64,000 nucleotides of DNA from positions 103,602,668 through 103,666,667 of the forward strand of contig NC_088203.1 of NCBI RefSeq assembly GCF_037126465.1, read 5' to 3'. A program made the translations under genes and the position numbers. The first letter of the stretch is position 1, and every line of letters starts with the position of its first letter. The notes below the pieces were generated by a model. It made no database searches and had not been told where the DNA came from. It saw only the letters and a program-made list of their open reading frames with translations. This DNA comes from Ornithodoros turicata (lineage: Eukaryota; Arthropoda; Arachnida; Ixodida; Argasidae). Below are positions 45,301 through 49,726 of this stretch, piece by piece.

Positions 45301-47493
45301 TATATAGGGCCTCACTTTTTCAGCTTTTATTTTTGGCCAAGTTCGGGGGGTAAATATCGGGTGATATTTTTCGTTTGAAAATTCGGCTGTATTCGGGTTA
45401 AATCCCGTTACGGCATATTCTGTCGTCAGGAATTCGGGTGCATTCGGGCGTTTTTTTTTGTTTGTTTTTTTGTTGCACGCTTATGAGTGTGCCACGCGAC
45501 CCGGATGTTTTTGGGTCGATTCGGGTTAAACCCGAATTTTACAGACTTCGTTCGGGGGGTAAATATCGGGCGGATACGGGTTTCACCCTAAAAAGTCAGG
45601 CCCTATGTATATATTCCAGCGCTGGCAGAGGAAATGTAGATTTTCATGCACTTGCTGCGTCATACCATGACGAGGCAAATAGTAACAGAAATACACAGCT
45701 GAAGGCAGTGAACAGTAAGTACACAGATTCCTCTCTGCGTTTCCTTTTGCTCTTTGTCATGAAAGGGGCTTTGTACGTTTGAAGTACATCCCATTATCAA
45801 AAAAGAAAATGAGGAACGTTCTCATGTGGCATTCCCTCTGTAATGGCTGTGCCATGCACAAACCGATGCAGAAAACTATGTTGGCGACCTCATGTCACAT
45901 TTTTTGTTTTTTATTCCCCCGTGTGTAACAGGGCTGTGCTGTACGTTATGGAGAGGGTACTGGAGTGCCACACTACTGCAAAAGGTAACTTAACATGCTC
46001 ATCAAGTCAAGGGCTTGGTGCAAGGCAGACGTAATAGGAAACATCCGATGATGTAGCCCAGTGGGAGACTTTCAAGGGCTAGGTTATCGAGGAAAGGACT
46101 TCACCTTGCAAAAATTTAATACTGCACCTGTTAGGCGGAGGAGTGTTTTCAAGTTCCTTGCTCAGTTCTATCCAGTCAATGAGAGCCTTGAATTCTTTGG
46201 AATAATTTTCCAGCGCCATAACTGCTTCCTATAAATCAAACAGAATAGTTACCAATTTGCTGTCATATGCCACAGAACACAGTTGCTTAAACATTGCTTG
46301 GGTCCATTGAAGCAGCAGGTGAAATACATGCAGGGAAAAAAATGCCAAAGTCTGTAGTAATGACCATAGATCGACAAGTTACCCGTCAAAAAGAACTCGT
46401 TACGAGTTAAGTTACCGTGTGAAAAATGAAACTAAGTTAATAACGAAGTTCTTCAGCCTGAAATGTAACTCGCAGTTACGGAGTTACTTAAAAAAAAAGA
46501 ACGAGTTACTTCCAAGTTACTTCGGAGACAAAAGAGCACTACACAGGTGCAGCACGCATGAGCTGTTGAGTTGCACCTTGAGTTGCCTGCGGAGGAGTGC
46601 AGCACGCTTAGGTCGTTTTCATTTACGTCCAACAATTCGAACGCTTTGCATCTTACGCCCTGTGGGCGCACAATGGTTCAGCTTCATTTCAATGGCAGTG
46701 GTTCTTACTTCCTGAATAGAATACTGTCATTGATTGAATATCACGTCTCATGGCATAAAATGCCATGAAAGAACCGGAGAGAAAGCAAGAAAATATGTGG
46801 ACGTGAGTGAAAAGCGAATTAAAAGTAACTTGGAACTTAGCTAAAGTTACTTTGGCAAAGTTAGCTGAAAAAGAAACGAGTTCCTCTGAAAGTTACCACG
46901 GCGCAAAAGTACCGAGTTAGGTTACAAGTTACCAAAAAAAAAAGAACTTCGTTAAAGTAAAGAGTTACCTCGAACTCTGGTAATGACAACAGGCTCTCAA
47001 GATACATAATAAATATTTTGCCTATATCTTTCTGTCACCATGTGTATCTTCTAGTTTTACAACACACCTGCAGAAAGTTGGAGCGTAACTGCATTAATAT
47101 TCGCTCGTCTTTTATGCGAATGCATTTAGGCTTTGTGCACCTGCAGTCAAAAAACTCCCGTTCGCTACTTCAATTCACCTCATATGCAATAACTCTTTAA
47201 AACATGCACCAATTATCTGCTACAGCACATATATCCATGATGCTGCTAAATTTTCACTGACCTTGCATTCCAGGATGCTCTCGTCTGTCTCACAAGTCTT
47301 GTAGATCTCGTCCACAGCTCGACGAAGGTTTTCGAACAGGTAAGCCCAGTAACGGGCTCGCAGGCCTTTGTCTGGCCCACGACCAGCAGACGACGACCTG
47401 GCCCGCAGTTTGGCACCACCTCGAGCCTGCGACATTGACCCGATGCCCGAAGGGCTCCGAGGTGGCTTAGATGCCACCGAGTGCATCGGGCTG
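3245..47493 (-). CDS. SCAPER: SCAPER homologue, 22 exons, incomplete at both ends
   Basis: Family knowledge: SCAPER is an ER-associated protein that binds cyclin A/Cdk2, is linked to cilia, and brings the CCR4-NOT deadenylase to tubulin mRNAs during tubulin autoregulation. Seen here, 5' to 3': exons 47262-47493, 46128-46228, 44064-44401, 43110-43574, 41332-41751, 40085-40797, 38635-38674, 38430-38556, 33660-33771, 33469-33609, 32182-32283, 32021-32074, 31274-31416, 31104-31185, 28799-28954, 28627-28728, 28419-28549, 28286-28351, 27164-27403, 15366-15489, 8998-9206, 3245-3394. All junctions are GT-AG and phase-consistent (4248 nt, 1415 whole codons). Conserved landmarks match vertebrate SCAPER as I recall it: LRARYWAYLFENLRRAVDEI, SWADKV, EGWETV, MHENLS, NEIAFINSLEAQNKR, CSLCNVL, LDRALGEM, GPVD. 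The Ser/Thr-rich middle is the divergent part. The start exon and the last exons were not found, so the gene runs past the left edge and probably further right. Confidence 0.93.
3602..3928. mobile_element. TTAA-flanked MITE (piggyBac-like)
   Basis: Flanked by TTAA (3602-3605, 3925-3928) with inverted ends AGGGGTCGTGACACTTT / AAAGTGTCACAACTCCT. Related to the element at 32427-32810. Confidence 0.7.
5034..5927. mobile_element. DNA transposon-like element with perfect 19-bp TIRs
   Basis: CTGGGGTCGGATTCACAAA at 5034-5052 and its exact reverse complement at 5909-5927. Interior is G/C-rich with a short inner ATTCACAAAGC repeat; no transposase. No clear target duplication. Confidence 0.75.
5985..8437. 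mobile_element. hAT-like element carrying GGATTT-rich subterminal repeats
   Basis: Ends CAGTGTTGCGGATTT / AAATCCGCAACACTG, flanked by GCGCCGA (5978-5984 and 8438-8444). Subterminal GGATTTGGATTT minisatellites at 5990-6270 and 8240-8425, the left one with about 40-bp units. No transposase seen. Confidence 0.75.
8998..9206 (-). CDS. SCAPER: SCAPER exon 21: C-terminal helical domain
   Basis: Acceptor TATTTTTAG, donor CTAAG|GTAAGT, phase 0 in and 2 out. Begins ILMPDDEKAL (human VYVPDENNTI) and ends RQRLLDVL, running into exon 22 like human NNRVQDLIS. Shorter than the human segment. Confidence 0.88.
10148..10349 (-). mobile_element. tRNA-type SINE, reverse orientation, with target duplication
   Basis: Flanked by CTCTCAATAAG (10137-10147 and 10350-10360). 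The poly(T) after the left copy is the element's 3' poly(A) in reverse. The body shares GTCCTGGGCCGACTTC with the full SINE at 62714-62969. Confidence 0.8.
11733..11862. repeat. Imperfect inverted repeat
   Basis: About 44-bp arms (11733-11776 and 11818-11862) sharing GACAGACAACAAAT and its complement; fold-back element of unknown family. Confidence 0.55.
12248..12777. mobile_element. MITE with CACTCTAAGAAAAAAAGG termini
   Basis: Ends CACTCTAAGAAAAAAAGGAG and its reverse complement, perfect over at least 20 bp. The interior is rich in ATTACTCCC / GGGAGTAA motifs. No coding capacity. Confidence 0.8.
15366..15489 (-). CDS. SCAPER: SCAPER exon 20: Cys-rich then LLFSNRV helix
   Basis: Acceptor TTTTCTCTTCAG, donor CTTAAT|GTGAGT, phase 2 in and 0 out. 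EYLLFSNRVATLLDMVAHRL matches human DVLFSNKITFLMDLLIHQL. The frame is short and starts with no Met, so it is easily overlooked 11.7 kb from exon 19. Confidence 0.9.
15490..16970. other. SCAPER intron 19, distal part: repeat cluster upstream of the M13-like gene
   Basis: Two copies of a repeat with an ATAATTCGGGAT...ACGTCGC start and an ACTGACAGCGCATATGTA end (15585-15700, 16065-16290), a perfect 26-bp palindrome (15910-15935), the 5S-like segment and a (GAT)n run at about 16411. An acceptor at 16970 implies that an upstream leader exon of the M13-like gene lies here or before; it was not identified. Confidence 0.45.
15960..16044 (+). repeat. 5S rRNA-derived segment (SINE head or pseudogene)
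   Basis: About 85 bp match the first two thirds of 5S rRNA as remembered: CCATACCATGCTGAATACGC, GATCACCGAAGCTAAGCAG and GGTCAGTACTTGG, covering the internal promoter boxes. After TACTTGG it diverges into the ATAATTCGGGAT repeat, so it is not a complete 5S gene. Confidence 0.7.
16998..17979 (+). CDS. M13-like gene, coding exon 1: disordered basic tail
   Basis: The exon probably starts at 16971 after acceptor TGTATCTCTTGCAG; an in-frame ATG at 16893 lies before that acceptor and is less likely. Donor CCAG|GTGAGC at 17979, phase 1. About 327 Ser/Arg/Pro/Lys-rich residues with many RRxS-type sites; no domain. It is supported as coding by exact phase agreement with exon 2. Confidence 0.8.
16998..26879 (+). 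CDS. M13 (neprilysin-like) pseudoprotease with giant cytoplasmic tail, 4 exons
   Basis: Exons 16998-17979, 18771-22516, 23561-24646 and 26454-26879; introns of phase 1, 0 and 0; total 6240 nt, about 2079 residues. Residues 1-1290 are low-complexity, basic and acidic repeats with no recognisable domain; about 1292-1315 is a hydrophobic membrane segment; the rest is a type II M13 ectodomain with the usual Cys pattern (CRNIRCGV, CDSMFQFVCGQWV), a DNAFIVPSGVMTPPFY strand and ALNFGG. Active M13 enzymes are zinc endopeptidases using HExxH plus ExxxD. Here the sites read RDLVN (24425-24439) and GLMAD (24578-24592), so both His ligands, the catalytic Glu and the Glu ligand are lost. Typical M13 proteins are about 700-800 residues with short tails. 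ATG 16998 was chosen because a strong acceptor precedes it and A is at -3. It lies antisense inside a SCAPER intron. Role unknown; perhaps a receptor, scaffold or decoy. Confidence 0.9.
17980..18770 (+). other. M13-like gene, intron 1
   Basis: Phase-1 GT-AG intron. Contains the inverted tRNA-like pair at 18165-18490; nothing else recognised. Confidence 0.8.
18165..18490. repeat. Head-to-head tRNA-derived units
   Basis: Right unit (18381-18455, plus strand): box A TAGCTCAATTGG, anticodon stem CTGGA/TCCAG around CCGGTAA, box B GGTTCGAGTCC. Left unit (minus strand, 18180-18270) shares GGGTTCGAATCCTACAGCTG and the tail through CCTTTTCAGTG. Loop position 33 is C and the anticodon would be GGT, so a working tRNA is unlikely. 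Confidence 0.7.
18771..22516 (+). CDS. M13-like gene, coding exon 2: repeat-rich tail, membrane segment, N-terminal M13 domain
   Basis: Acceptor GGTGGCACAG, donor GTTCAG|GTCGGT, phase 1 in and 0 out. Holds most of the tail, including three copies of a unit containing EGSVxEVTHP (about 19955-20100), a Ser/Thr/Gly run (20770-20850), at least five 8-residue (V/A)ETAKKDV repeats and then AEEEExxKK repeats (21046-21350). A hydrophobic stretch at about 21664-21740 is the membrane anchor, followed by the first M13 cysteines. Confidence 0.9.
22517..23560 (+). other. M13-like gene, intron 2
   Basis: Phase-0 GT-AG intron. Holds a tandem duplication of a unit of about 30 bp around ATACAAAGCGCAGTTTTTT (23190-23250); otherwise featureless. 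Confidence 0.75.
23561..24646 (+). CDS. M13-like gene, coding exon 3: ectodomain with degenerate active site
   Basis: Acceptor AATCTTTCAG, donor TTCAAG|GTAGGC, phase 0 both sides. The reading frame is open from the acceptor. Contains the M13 GYPPWMM segment, the substrate-strand motif DNAFIVPSG, ALNFGG, and the two zinc motifs replaced by RDLVN and GLMAD. An alternative unspliced reading past 24646 hits a stop at about 24692. Confidence 0.92.
24647..26453 (+). other. M13-like gene, intron 3
   Basis: Phase-0 GT-AG intron containing the perfect hairpin at 24839-24923 and, at about 25672-26130, a repeat starting CTGGGTGTTTCACGAG. No exon recognised. Confidence 0.75.
24839..24923. repeat. Perfect 38-bp inverted repeat, 9-bp loop
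   Basis: Arms 24839-24876 and 24886-24923 are exact reverse complements (start AGGAAGGGAGTTGCC, inner end CCGCCGATATT). The transcript of either strand would form a long stem. Confidence 0.95.
26454..26879 (+). CDS. M13-like gene, coding exon 4: C-terminal M13 helices and basic tail
   Basis: Acceptor GGTATTTGACAG, phase 0. Reads LPGLETMNPDQVFFIAAVRT, the counterpart of LPGL..LTPEQLFFLSFAQ in active M13 enzymes, and MDEWMDAFYCRP for the FAEAFxCP segment. The usual C-terminal CRxW is replaced by KECL and a Lys/Arg-rich extension of about 55 residues. Stop TAA at 26877-26879. Confidence 0.9.
   Translation, partial: DEGTLPGLETMNPDQVFFIAAVRTLCTRIRETHYVQVVRLKMSVTELEHMDGILKIMDEWMDAFYCRPLVNESQPVFKECLTPDEPAPSAKARKRSLWHPPKGGTIFGAQTTKRSRFRKRAKIRSTQRELARPDFTLNRDN
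27124..27153 (+). terminator. Candidate poly(A) signals of the M13-like gene
   Basis: Three ATTAAA hexamers (27124, 27136, 27148) lie 245-275 bp past the stop and stop just short of SCAPER exon 19 on the other strand (27164). ATTAAA is the commonest variant signal; the region is A/T-rich, so this is only a candidate. Confidence 0.35.
27164..27403 (-). CDS. SCAPER: SCAPER exon 19: LDRALGEM helical domain
   Basis: Acceptor CCTTTCCTAG, donor GCAAG|GTAGGA, phase 2 in and 2 out. SSLDRALGEMERTLERG matches human SALDRTLGEITRILEKE, and FRILGGFAAL matches FQAAGGLTAL. The 11.7-kb intron after it contains the antisense M13-like gene. Confidence 0.92.
27404..28285 (-). other. SCAPER intron 18
   Basis: Contains the TA-flanked MITE (27716-27947) and a G run of 19 (28085-28103). 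No other feature. Confidence 0.7.
27716..27947. mobile_element. mariner-like MITE with TA duplication
   Basis: TA at both ends; TIR GAGTCACTAAATAAGC and its complement, with inverted similarity continuing about 70 bp into each side (ACAACATG / CATGTTGT). Confidence 0.8.
28286..28351 (-). CDS. SCAPER: SCAPER exon 18: 66-nt linker exon
   Basis: Acceptor CATTTTTCAG, donor TTCAG|GTGAAT, phase 2 in and 2 out. Encodes GKLYEKAFAEKVRTTDSKSK, the equivalent of human AKEYESLMETKNSGSDSPYK. Confidence 0.82.
28419..28549 (-). CDS. SCAPER: SCAPER exon 17: basic linker
   Basis: Acceptor ATGGTTTCAG, donor GCAAG|GTCTGT, phase 0 in and 2 out. NLKHIVDAPADKLD then a Lys/Arg-rich helix (KERQKAQKKRCKKLRQKM), like human EERQKNKKKAKKIKARM. 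Confidence 0.87.
28627..28728 (-). CDS. SCAPER: SCAPER exon 16: second half of zinc finger
   Basis: Acceptor TTTTTCCTCAG, donor GAGCTT|GTAAGT, phase 0 both sides. SEVYLLSHLRGKKHHQAV supplies the two histidines; with exon 15 the finger reads C-x2-C-x12-H-x5-H, the U1/matrin type. Confidence 0.92.
28799..28954 (-). CDS. SCAPER: SCAPER exon 15: helix and first half of zinc finger
   Basis: Acceptor GCCTCGTAG, donor GTACTT|GTAAGT, phase 0 both sides. RRHEENMEQIRHKA corresponds to human IRRHMEQIEQRKEKA; the exon ends ICSLCNVL, giving the two zinc-binding cysteines. Confidence 0.92.
28955..31103 (-). other. SCAPER intron 14
   Basis: No exon. A degraded mariner-like repeat spans about 30655-30940, sharing GAACACGTGAGCGGTGTAC with the element at 55591-57471. 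Minus-strand open frames at 30076-30373 are unassigned. Confidence 0.55.
31104..31185 (-). CDS. SCAPER: SCAPER exon 14: end of coiled coil
   Basis: Acceptor CACTTTACAG, donor CAGAAG|GTAGTT, phase 2 in and 0 out. RLSALTAAQQATAEELQKKI matches human RLAALTAAQQEAMEELQKKI. Confidence 0.92.
31274..31416 (-). CDS. SCAPER: SCAPER exon 13: coiled coil with Gln run
   Basis: Acceptor TTTGTTCCAG, donor GAAAA|GTCAGT, phase 0 in and 2 out. LEAERQAKLLEIREKRK matches human LEAERQARVEELLMKRK; a short QQQQQ run follows. Other downstream GTs break the frame with the next exon, so this donor was chosen. Confidence 0.87.
31531..31981. mobile_element. hAT-like MITE, CGGGTTTAACCCG family
   Basis: TIR TAGGGAGTGACTTTTTCGGG and its complement; flanks GCTACAGT (31523-31530) and GCTATAGT (31982-31989), an 8-bp target duplication with one difference. 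A second copy is at 61797-62208. Lies in SCAPER intron 12. Confidence 0.8.
32021..32074 (-). CDS. SCAPER: SCAPER exon 12: 54-nt coiled-coil exon
   Basis: Acceptor AATTTTTAG, donor GCAGAG|GTAAGC, phase 0 both sides. Encodes EERQRKLEEKAAKEAAAE, matching human EERQRRQEEKQARDEAVQ. Confidence 0.9.
32182..32283 (-). CDS. SCAPER: SCAPER exon 11: NEIAFIN signature
   Basis: Acceptor TTGTTGCAG, weak donor TTCAG|GTCAAA, phase 0 both sides. VNEIAFINSLEAQNKR is almost identical to vertebrate SCAPER and is the strongest single identifier of the gene. Confidence 0.93.
32427..32810. mobile_element. TTAA-flanked MITE
   Basis: TTAA at 32427-32430 and 32807-32810; ends AGGAATTGTGACTTAG / AAAGTCACAACCCCT, same family as 3602-3928. 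Confidence 0.7.
32947..33122. mobile_element. TA-flanked MITE (CAGTCAAACTCC family)
   Basis: TA on both sides; ends CCGTCAAACTCCTTTA and TAAAGGAGTTTGACTG. Intact reference copy for the split element at 35004-35540. Confidence 0.8.
33469..33609 (-). CDS. SCAPER: SCAPER exon 10: coiled coil
   Basis: Acceptor ATCGTGCAG, donor GAAAAG|GTAAAG, phase 0 both sides. 47 Lys/Glu/Gln/Arg-rich helical codons ending KKAHDEEEK. Confidence 0.9.
33660..33771 (-). CDS. SCAPER: SCAPER exon 9: start of coiled coil
   Basis: Acceptor CTGTTTAG, donor AAAAAG|GTACGC, phase 2 in and 0 out. KEKQAKAQELRDRLREEKAQ aligns with the human EEKQMKAQQLREKLREEKTL coiled coil. Confidence 0.9.
33980..34122. repeat. Fold-back repeat
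   Basis: Inverted arms of about 45 bp sharing TAGCACTGAAGCACAGAGG and GTGTAGC motifs around a short centre. Confidence 0.6.
35004..35540. mobile_element. TA-flanked MITE interrupted by a hAT-like MITE
   Basis: Outer parts 35004-35101 and 35463-35540 match the uninterrupted copy at 32947-33122, with TA at both ends. The host sequence resumes exactly after the inserted element. Confidence 0.9.
35102..35454. mobile_element. hAT-like MITE nested in another MITE
   Basis: TIR TAGGGCCTGACTTTTTCAGG / CCTAAAAAGTCAGGCCCTA; exact 8-bp duplication CCTATAGG (35094-35101, 35455-35462). Second copy at 45305-45605. Confidence 0.92.
35558..36515 (+). mobile_element. Penelope-like retroelement remnant (RT and GIY-YIG pieces)
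   Basis: A broken reverse-transcriptase piece reads RRFVDDLIVVS (35735 on), a variant of the YxDD active-site motif; after several stops and frameshifts, WYVGQMSRCLTEGLMEHA (about 36332) matches the GIY-YIG endonuclease pattern YVGQTGRCLxxRLxEH. The order RT then GIY-YIG is typical of Penelope-like elements. Clearly inactive. Confidence 0.7.
38430..38556 (-). CDS. SCAPER: SCAPER exon 8: LSWGE...MHENLS segment
   Basis: Acceptor CTTCTTCTAG, donor AAAG|GTATAG, phase 1 in and 2 out. LSWGEQ and VQMHENLSAASRKR match human TSWGDI and IHMHEKLSSPSRKR. Confidence 0.9.
38635..38674 (-). CDS. SCAPER: SCAPER exon 7: 40-nt acidic microexon
   Basis: Acceptor CCCTTTCCAG, donor GAAA|GTGAGC, phase 0 in and 1 out. 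Encodes DSDTQEEEEDRLE, an acidic stretch like the one before the SWGD segment in vertebrates. It is only 40 nt, so gene finders may miss it. Confidence 0.75.
38675..40084 (-). other. SCAPER intron 6
   Basis: Holds GTGACACTCTTT tandem copies (38697-38744), a decayed piece of the CGGGTTTAACCCG repeat (39450-39560) and a small hAT-like element (39730-39881). No exon. Confidence 0.65.
39730..39881. mobile_element. Small hAT-like element with 8-bp duplication
   Basis: Starts CAGTGGCAGATAC, ends GTGTGCCCCTG; exact duplication GATTTGCT (39722-39729 and 39882-39889). Interior has long G and C runs. Confidence 0.8.
40085..40797 (-). CDS. SCAPER: SCAPER exon 6: EGWETV motif and long disordered region
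   Basis: Acceptor CTATCACAG, donor ACAACG|GTGAGT, phase 1 in and 0 out. Starts DDTEGWETVCRSKPK, matching human DAEGWETVQRGRP, then about 220 Ser/Arg/Lys-rich residues. The motif SRSFVG / SKSFVG occurs twice. Confidence 0.88.
40798..41331 (-). other. SCAPER intron 5
   Basis: 534 bp, GT-AG, no repeat or exon recognised. Confidence 0.8.
41332..41751 (-). CDS. SCAPER: SCAPER exon 5: Ser-rich, SWADKV motif
   Basis: Acceptor ATTACGCAG, donor GAAG|GTGAGG, phase 1 in and 1 out. Disordered Ser/Arg/Pro sequence, then RSWADKVRGG, the counterpart of human SWADKVKAHH. Confidence 0.87.
41852..42862. mobile_element. A/T-rich element with AGAGGTGNGCAAATATT termini
   Basis: Inverted ends TAGAGGTGCGCAAATATTAA and TTAATATTTGCACACCTCTA. 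Termini resemble hAT ends; no clear 8-bp duplication. Confidence 0.65.
42985..43050. repeat. Tandem repeat of about 19 bp
   Basis: Three to four copies around AATATGTAGACTATTGTGG, right next to SCAPER exon 4. Confidence 0.8.
43110..43574 (-). CDS. SCAPER: SCAPER exon 4: Ser/Thr-rich, lineage-variable
   Basis: Acceptor TGCATCACAG, donor ACTG|GTGAGG, phase 1 in and 1 out, joining its neighbours without frame change. About 155 residues, very rich in Ser, Thr, Pro and Ala. I recall no counterpart in vertebrate SCAPER. Assignment rests on phase, splice signals and position. Confidence 0.75.
43575..44063 (-). other. SCAPER intron 3
   Basis: 489 bp with (ACTTCACTTC)-like stretches at about 43800-43850; no further feature. 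Confidence 0.75.
44064..44401 (-). CDS. SCAPER: SCAPER exon 3: conserved LAWEIRK start then Ser/Pro-rich
   Basis: Acceptor CCCCCAACAG, donor AAAT|GTAAGT, phase 2 in and 1 out. Opens with PTCLAWEIRKSNSGR, equivalent to human PTSLAWEVKKMSPGR, then becomes Ser/Pro/Glu-rich and disordered. The acceptor lies directly beside the 44431-44970 repeat. Confidence 0.88.
44431..44970. repeat. Degenerate inverted repeat with TTAGG-like core
   Basis: Left part is built of AATAAACNG / TTAAAAATA words, the right part of their complements; the centre (44637-44720) reads ATGTTAGGTTAGTTTAGTTTGG and similar, a degenerate form of the arthropod telomere word TTAGG. Confidence 0.5.
45305..45605. mobile_element. 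hAT-like MITE with exact 8-bp duplication
   Basis: TAGGGCCTCACTTTTTCAGC ... AAAGTCAGGCCCTA, flanked by TGTATATA (45297-45304, 45606-45613). Same family as 35102-35454. Confidence 0.92.
46128..46228 (-). CDS. SCAPER: SCAPER exon 2: N-terminal module, second half
   Basis: Acceptor TTTATAG, donor ACAG|GTGCAG, phase 0 in and 2 out. Encodes the conserved NYSKEFKALIDWIELSKEL helix, matching the human DNYVRDFKALIDWIQL segment in register. Confidence 0.9.
46229..47261 (-). other. SCAPER intron 1 of those seen
   Basis: Largely a hAT-like element (46365-46979); no exon. Confidence 0.75.
46365..46979. mobile_element. hAT-like element with ACGAGTTACT-rich arms
   Basis: Flanked by GTAATGAC (46357-46364, 46980-46987), exact 8 bp. 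Ends CATAGATCGACAAGTTACC and, in reverse, CAGAGTTCGAGGTAACTC. Both arms are dense in GAGTTAC words. Confidence 0.85.
47262..47493 (-). CDS. SCAPER: SCAPER exon 1 of those seen: N-terminal conserved module, first half
   Basis: Acceptor TTTTGCAG, donor AAG|GTCAGT; enters needing one base, leaves in phase 0. A basic Ser/Pro-rich stretch leads into the conserved helix LRARYWAYLFENLRRAVDEI and a KTCETDES segment. A Met at 47484-47486 could be the start, but the incoming phase suggests an upstream coding or leader exon. The acceptor is a tandem NAGNAG, so a one-codon splice variant is possible. Confidence 0.9.
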
Positions 47494-47871
47494 CTGCAAA
47501 ATAAGCTAAATGAATAAAGGCGGCATCGAATGACACTCTAGACAAGGTAGATGGAAGAAATAGACTTCAATAGAGACTGCTCAGCCAGTAGGAGAACAGT
47601 GGCTGTTTTAAGTATCAGTGACTTCTGAACTGAGCCTTTCTGCTTCACTCTAAATGCTACATTTTGTGTGATTTTGCATGTGTCAAAATTTTTCTGCTCA
47701 CTCACGCTCTCATTCAGAGAGGAATGCAGGATTAATTTATTTGAAACAACTATAGTCGTTTACAAAAAAAGGTGCTGGTGATGAGAGGACAGTATAGTCT
47801 TTCTAGAGTAAGAAAATACGTGTTATTTGCGTCCGTGCACAGCGAGAACGGTTTCGATATCCGGAGTCATC

Positions 47872-48042
47872 ATGGACAAAAACAGAGACATATCAGTGTC
47901 GAAGGAAGTAAGCGCGGAAGAGATAACACAGCGCATCAACGTGGTCGCGCAGAAGGCATCAGCAATGCAGACAATCAGGAAAAGACGGTTGGACCGCGTT
48001 TTTCGTCGTAGAACGTTAATATTGGTAAAGGGTAACACATAA
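47872..48042 (+). CDS. Small open frame, possible exon, unidentified
   Basis: ATG at 47872 in a good context (ATCATGG) opens a frame of about 56 codons with a basic helix (AEEITQRINVVAQKASAM, then RKRRLDRVFRRR); a possible donor TATTG|GTAAAG lies near 48025. Codon-like third-position bias is visible. It is opposite to and upstream of the first SCAPER exon seen, so it could be the 5' exon of a divergent gene. No homology recognised. Confidence 0.25.
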   Translation: MDKNRDISVSKEVSAEEITQRINVVAQKASAMQTIRKRRLDRVFRRRTLILVKGNT

Positions 48043-48443
48043 ATTGACGTGACCAGGCAAAACAGAGTTATCGAAAAGAGCTGGTTTATTGCTCGCGTGA
48101 TTGCTTCAGCGCGTCAAACCCATCTGTAAGTTGACAGCCGCTGTTTTTATGCAGCGCGCTTGTAGGTCGCCAAATTTACTTTCTCCCGTTTTCACAGTAA
48201 ATACGCGAATACTGTTCCCCCTCGCATTCATGTCTTCAAATGTGCAGTATTTCACATACCGAAGGATTTGTGCAAAACAAATGCCAAATATCACGCCTCC
48301 ACACACAAGACAAATATTTTGGCAGACACCGCACAAAGTTGCCAGTCACACTAACTTGGTTGCCGGATGGGTAGCGGTTTTTACGCTGGATCCGAAGAAA
48401 ACGCGCTGCTTGCACTGCGCTTTTGGACGGCTTGGGGTGTTTG

Positions 48444-48610
48444 CAGGCGCGGATCTAGAGAGGGGTCCTCTAGATGTCCTGACTCCCTCCACAATTTCTG
48501 TCTTCACATACTGTTCAGTTGACCCTATCCCTATTTAGTACATGTAGCATATGCTGTCCTGTGCCACCCTCTCCCTCTAAGGGGGGGAAAAAAATCCTGG
48601 ATCCTCCCTG
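48444..48610. mobile_element. Small hAT-like element with 8-bp duplication
   Basis: Starts CAGGCGCGGATCTAGAG, ends GGATCCTCCCTG; exact duplication GGTGTTTG (48436-48443, 48611-48618). Confidence 0.88.
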
Positions 48611-48779
48611 GGTGTTTGTACGAATTTTTAGAAACAGCGTAAGCCATGAATGAGGATAGCAGGTCATGCTATTTCACTTGCACGGATGTGTTGCTCTTTT
48701 GAAGGCAGGGAAACCATATTTGTCCGATGGAGATCAGCGCCTGTGTCTTGCGAAGTCCGGTCATGGAGCTCGTCTGCGG

Positions 48780-48835
48780 CAAAAAAAAAAAAAAAAAAAA
48801 AAAAAGAAGAAGAAGAAGAAGAGGAGGGGGATGAA
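48780..48835. repeat. A run of about 26 followed by (GAA)n/GAG
   Basis: Simple repeat; the A run may also be a decayed retroposon tail. Confidence 0.85.
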
Positions 48836-49726
48836 AGAACAGAAAGAAGAAAATGAAAGTAAAGACCGCGGCTTACTGACAGGTACTAAGGCGGGCCCGA
48901 CTTTAGGCGGGCCCACACAGATGCACGACAAAACAGCATCGTGTTCGCATGCGGACAGCCGCAAACGCGAGAAAATGCAAGTTTGAAAGTTGAACAATGG
49001 GTGGGAAAGTACGGTTAGTTTCCTAATAAGGAACAGCTTGTGCGCTAATTGTTAGCAGCAAGCACCTAGGGTTTTCATCTTAGGTGGGTATTCGAATACC
49101 GCGGAGGATGACACCTATATCAGTTGGCTATTGGGATAAAATGTTTGCGCGACGGAAAATTTGGGGGATATTGCAAGATCTTTGGGGGAGGTAGGAGGGA
49201 ACCCCTGGCAGCTGTTGATAACAGCTACCAGGGACAGAGGACGGGACAAGGGCACAGTTATGATTTCTAACAGTTAAATGAAAAACAACGTTGCCCTTCT
49301 GCTGCACTCATTTTTGTCGCGTTTATGCCGCTCATGGTACTACAGTGCTGGGTTGGAGCGCACGCGGAAAGAAACTGAACTAAACGACCCAAAAGGGCTT
49401 TGCGATAACGCTAACGCTCCCCAGAGCGAAGTTCAAGCGGAGATAGCGTCACTTGACGCCCGTCCGCTCGAGTATGACTCACAATCGGTGCAAGCTGCCA
49501 AAGAGCGACACGTACATACGCTGTATGTAGCCCGAGCAAAAGGTGGCCTTGTTTTTGCTTTCGACGGGAGTTGCAGCGAACACACAAGTGCGTATGGGTT
49601 ATGTCACTCTTTGAAAACGAATTTACAAGCGACATGGTCGGTGGAGGTAAGCTAGGTGAAACGCTGTTTTATGGAAAGAGGAAGTTGACGACGTCATAAT
49701 GTGTATCTCGCAACCTTGCGTAACTG

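Larger units (their letters stand above)
44402..46127 (-). other. SCAPER intron 2
   Basis: Contains the A/T-rich inverted repeat (44431-44970) and a hAT-like MITE (45305-45605). Confidence 0.7.
47494..49726. other. Upstream of the SCAPER exons seen: mostly unassigned
   Basis: Holds the small plus-strand frame (47872-48042), a small hAT-like element (48444-48610), an A run followed by GAA repeats (48780-48835), and a plus-strand open frame at 49278-49655 with a possible donor at 49647. A SCAPER start exon (vertebrate GRTARNLIAWSV) was sought and not found. Confidence 0.45.

Noticed and set aside
48666..48986. Open frame with a poly-Lys run
   Set aside because: It reads through an A run and GAA simple repeat; no support.
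49278..49655. 125-codon plus-strand open frame with a possible donor
   Set aside because: No recognisable domain, no in-phase partner exon found, and unclear codon bias.
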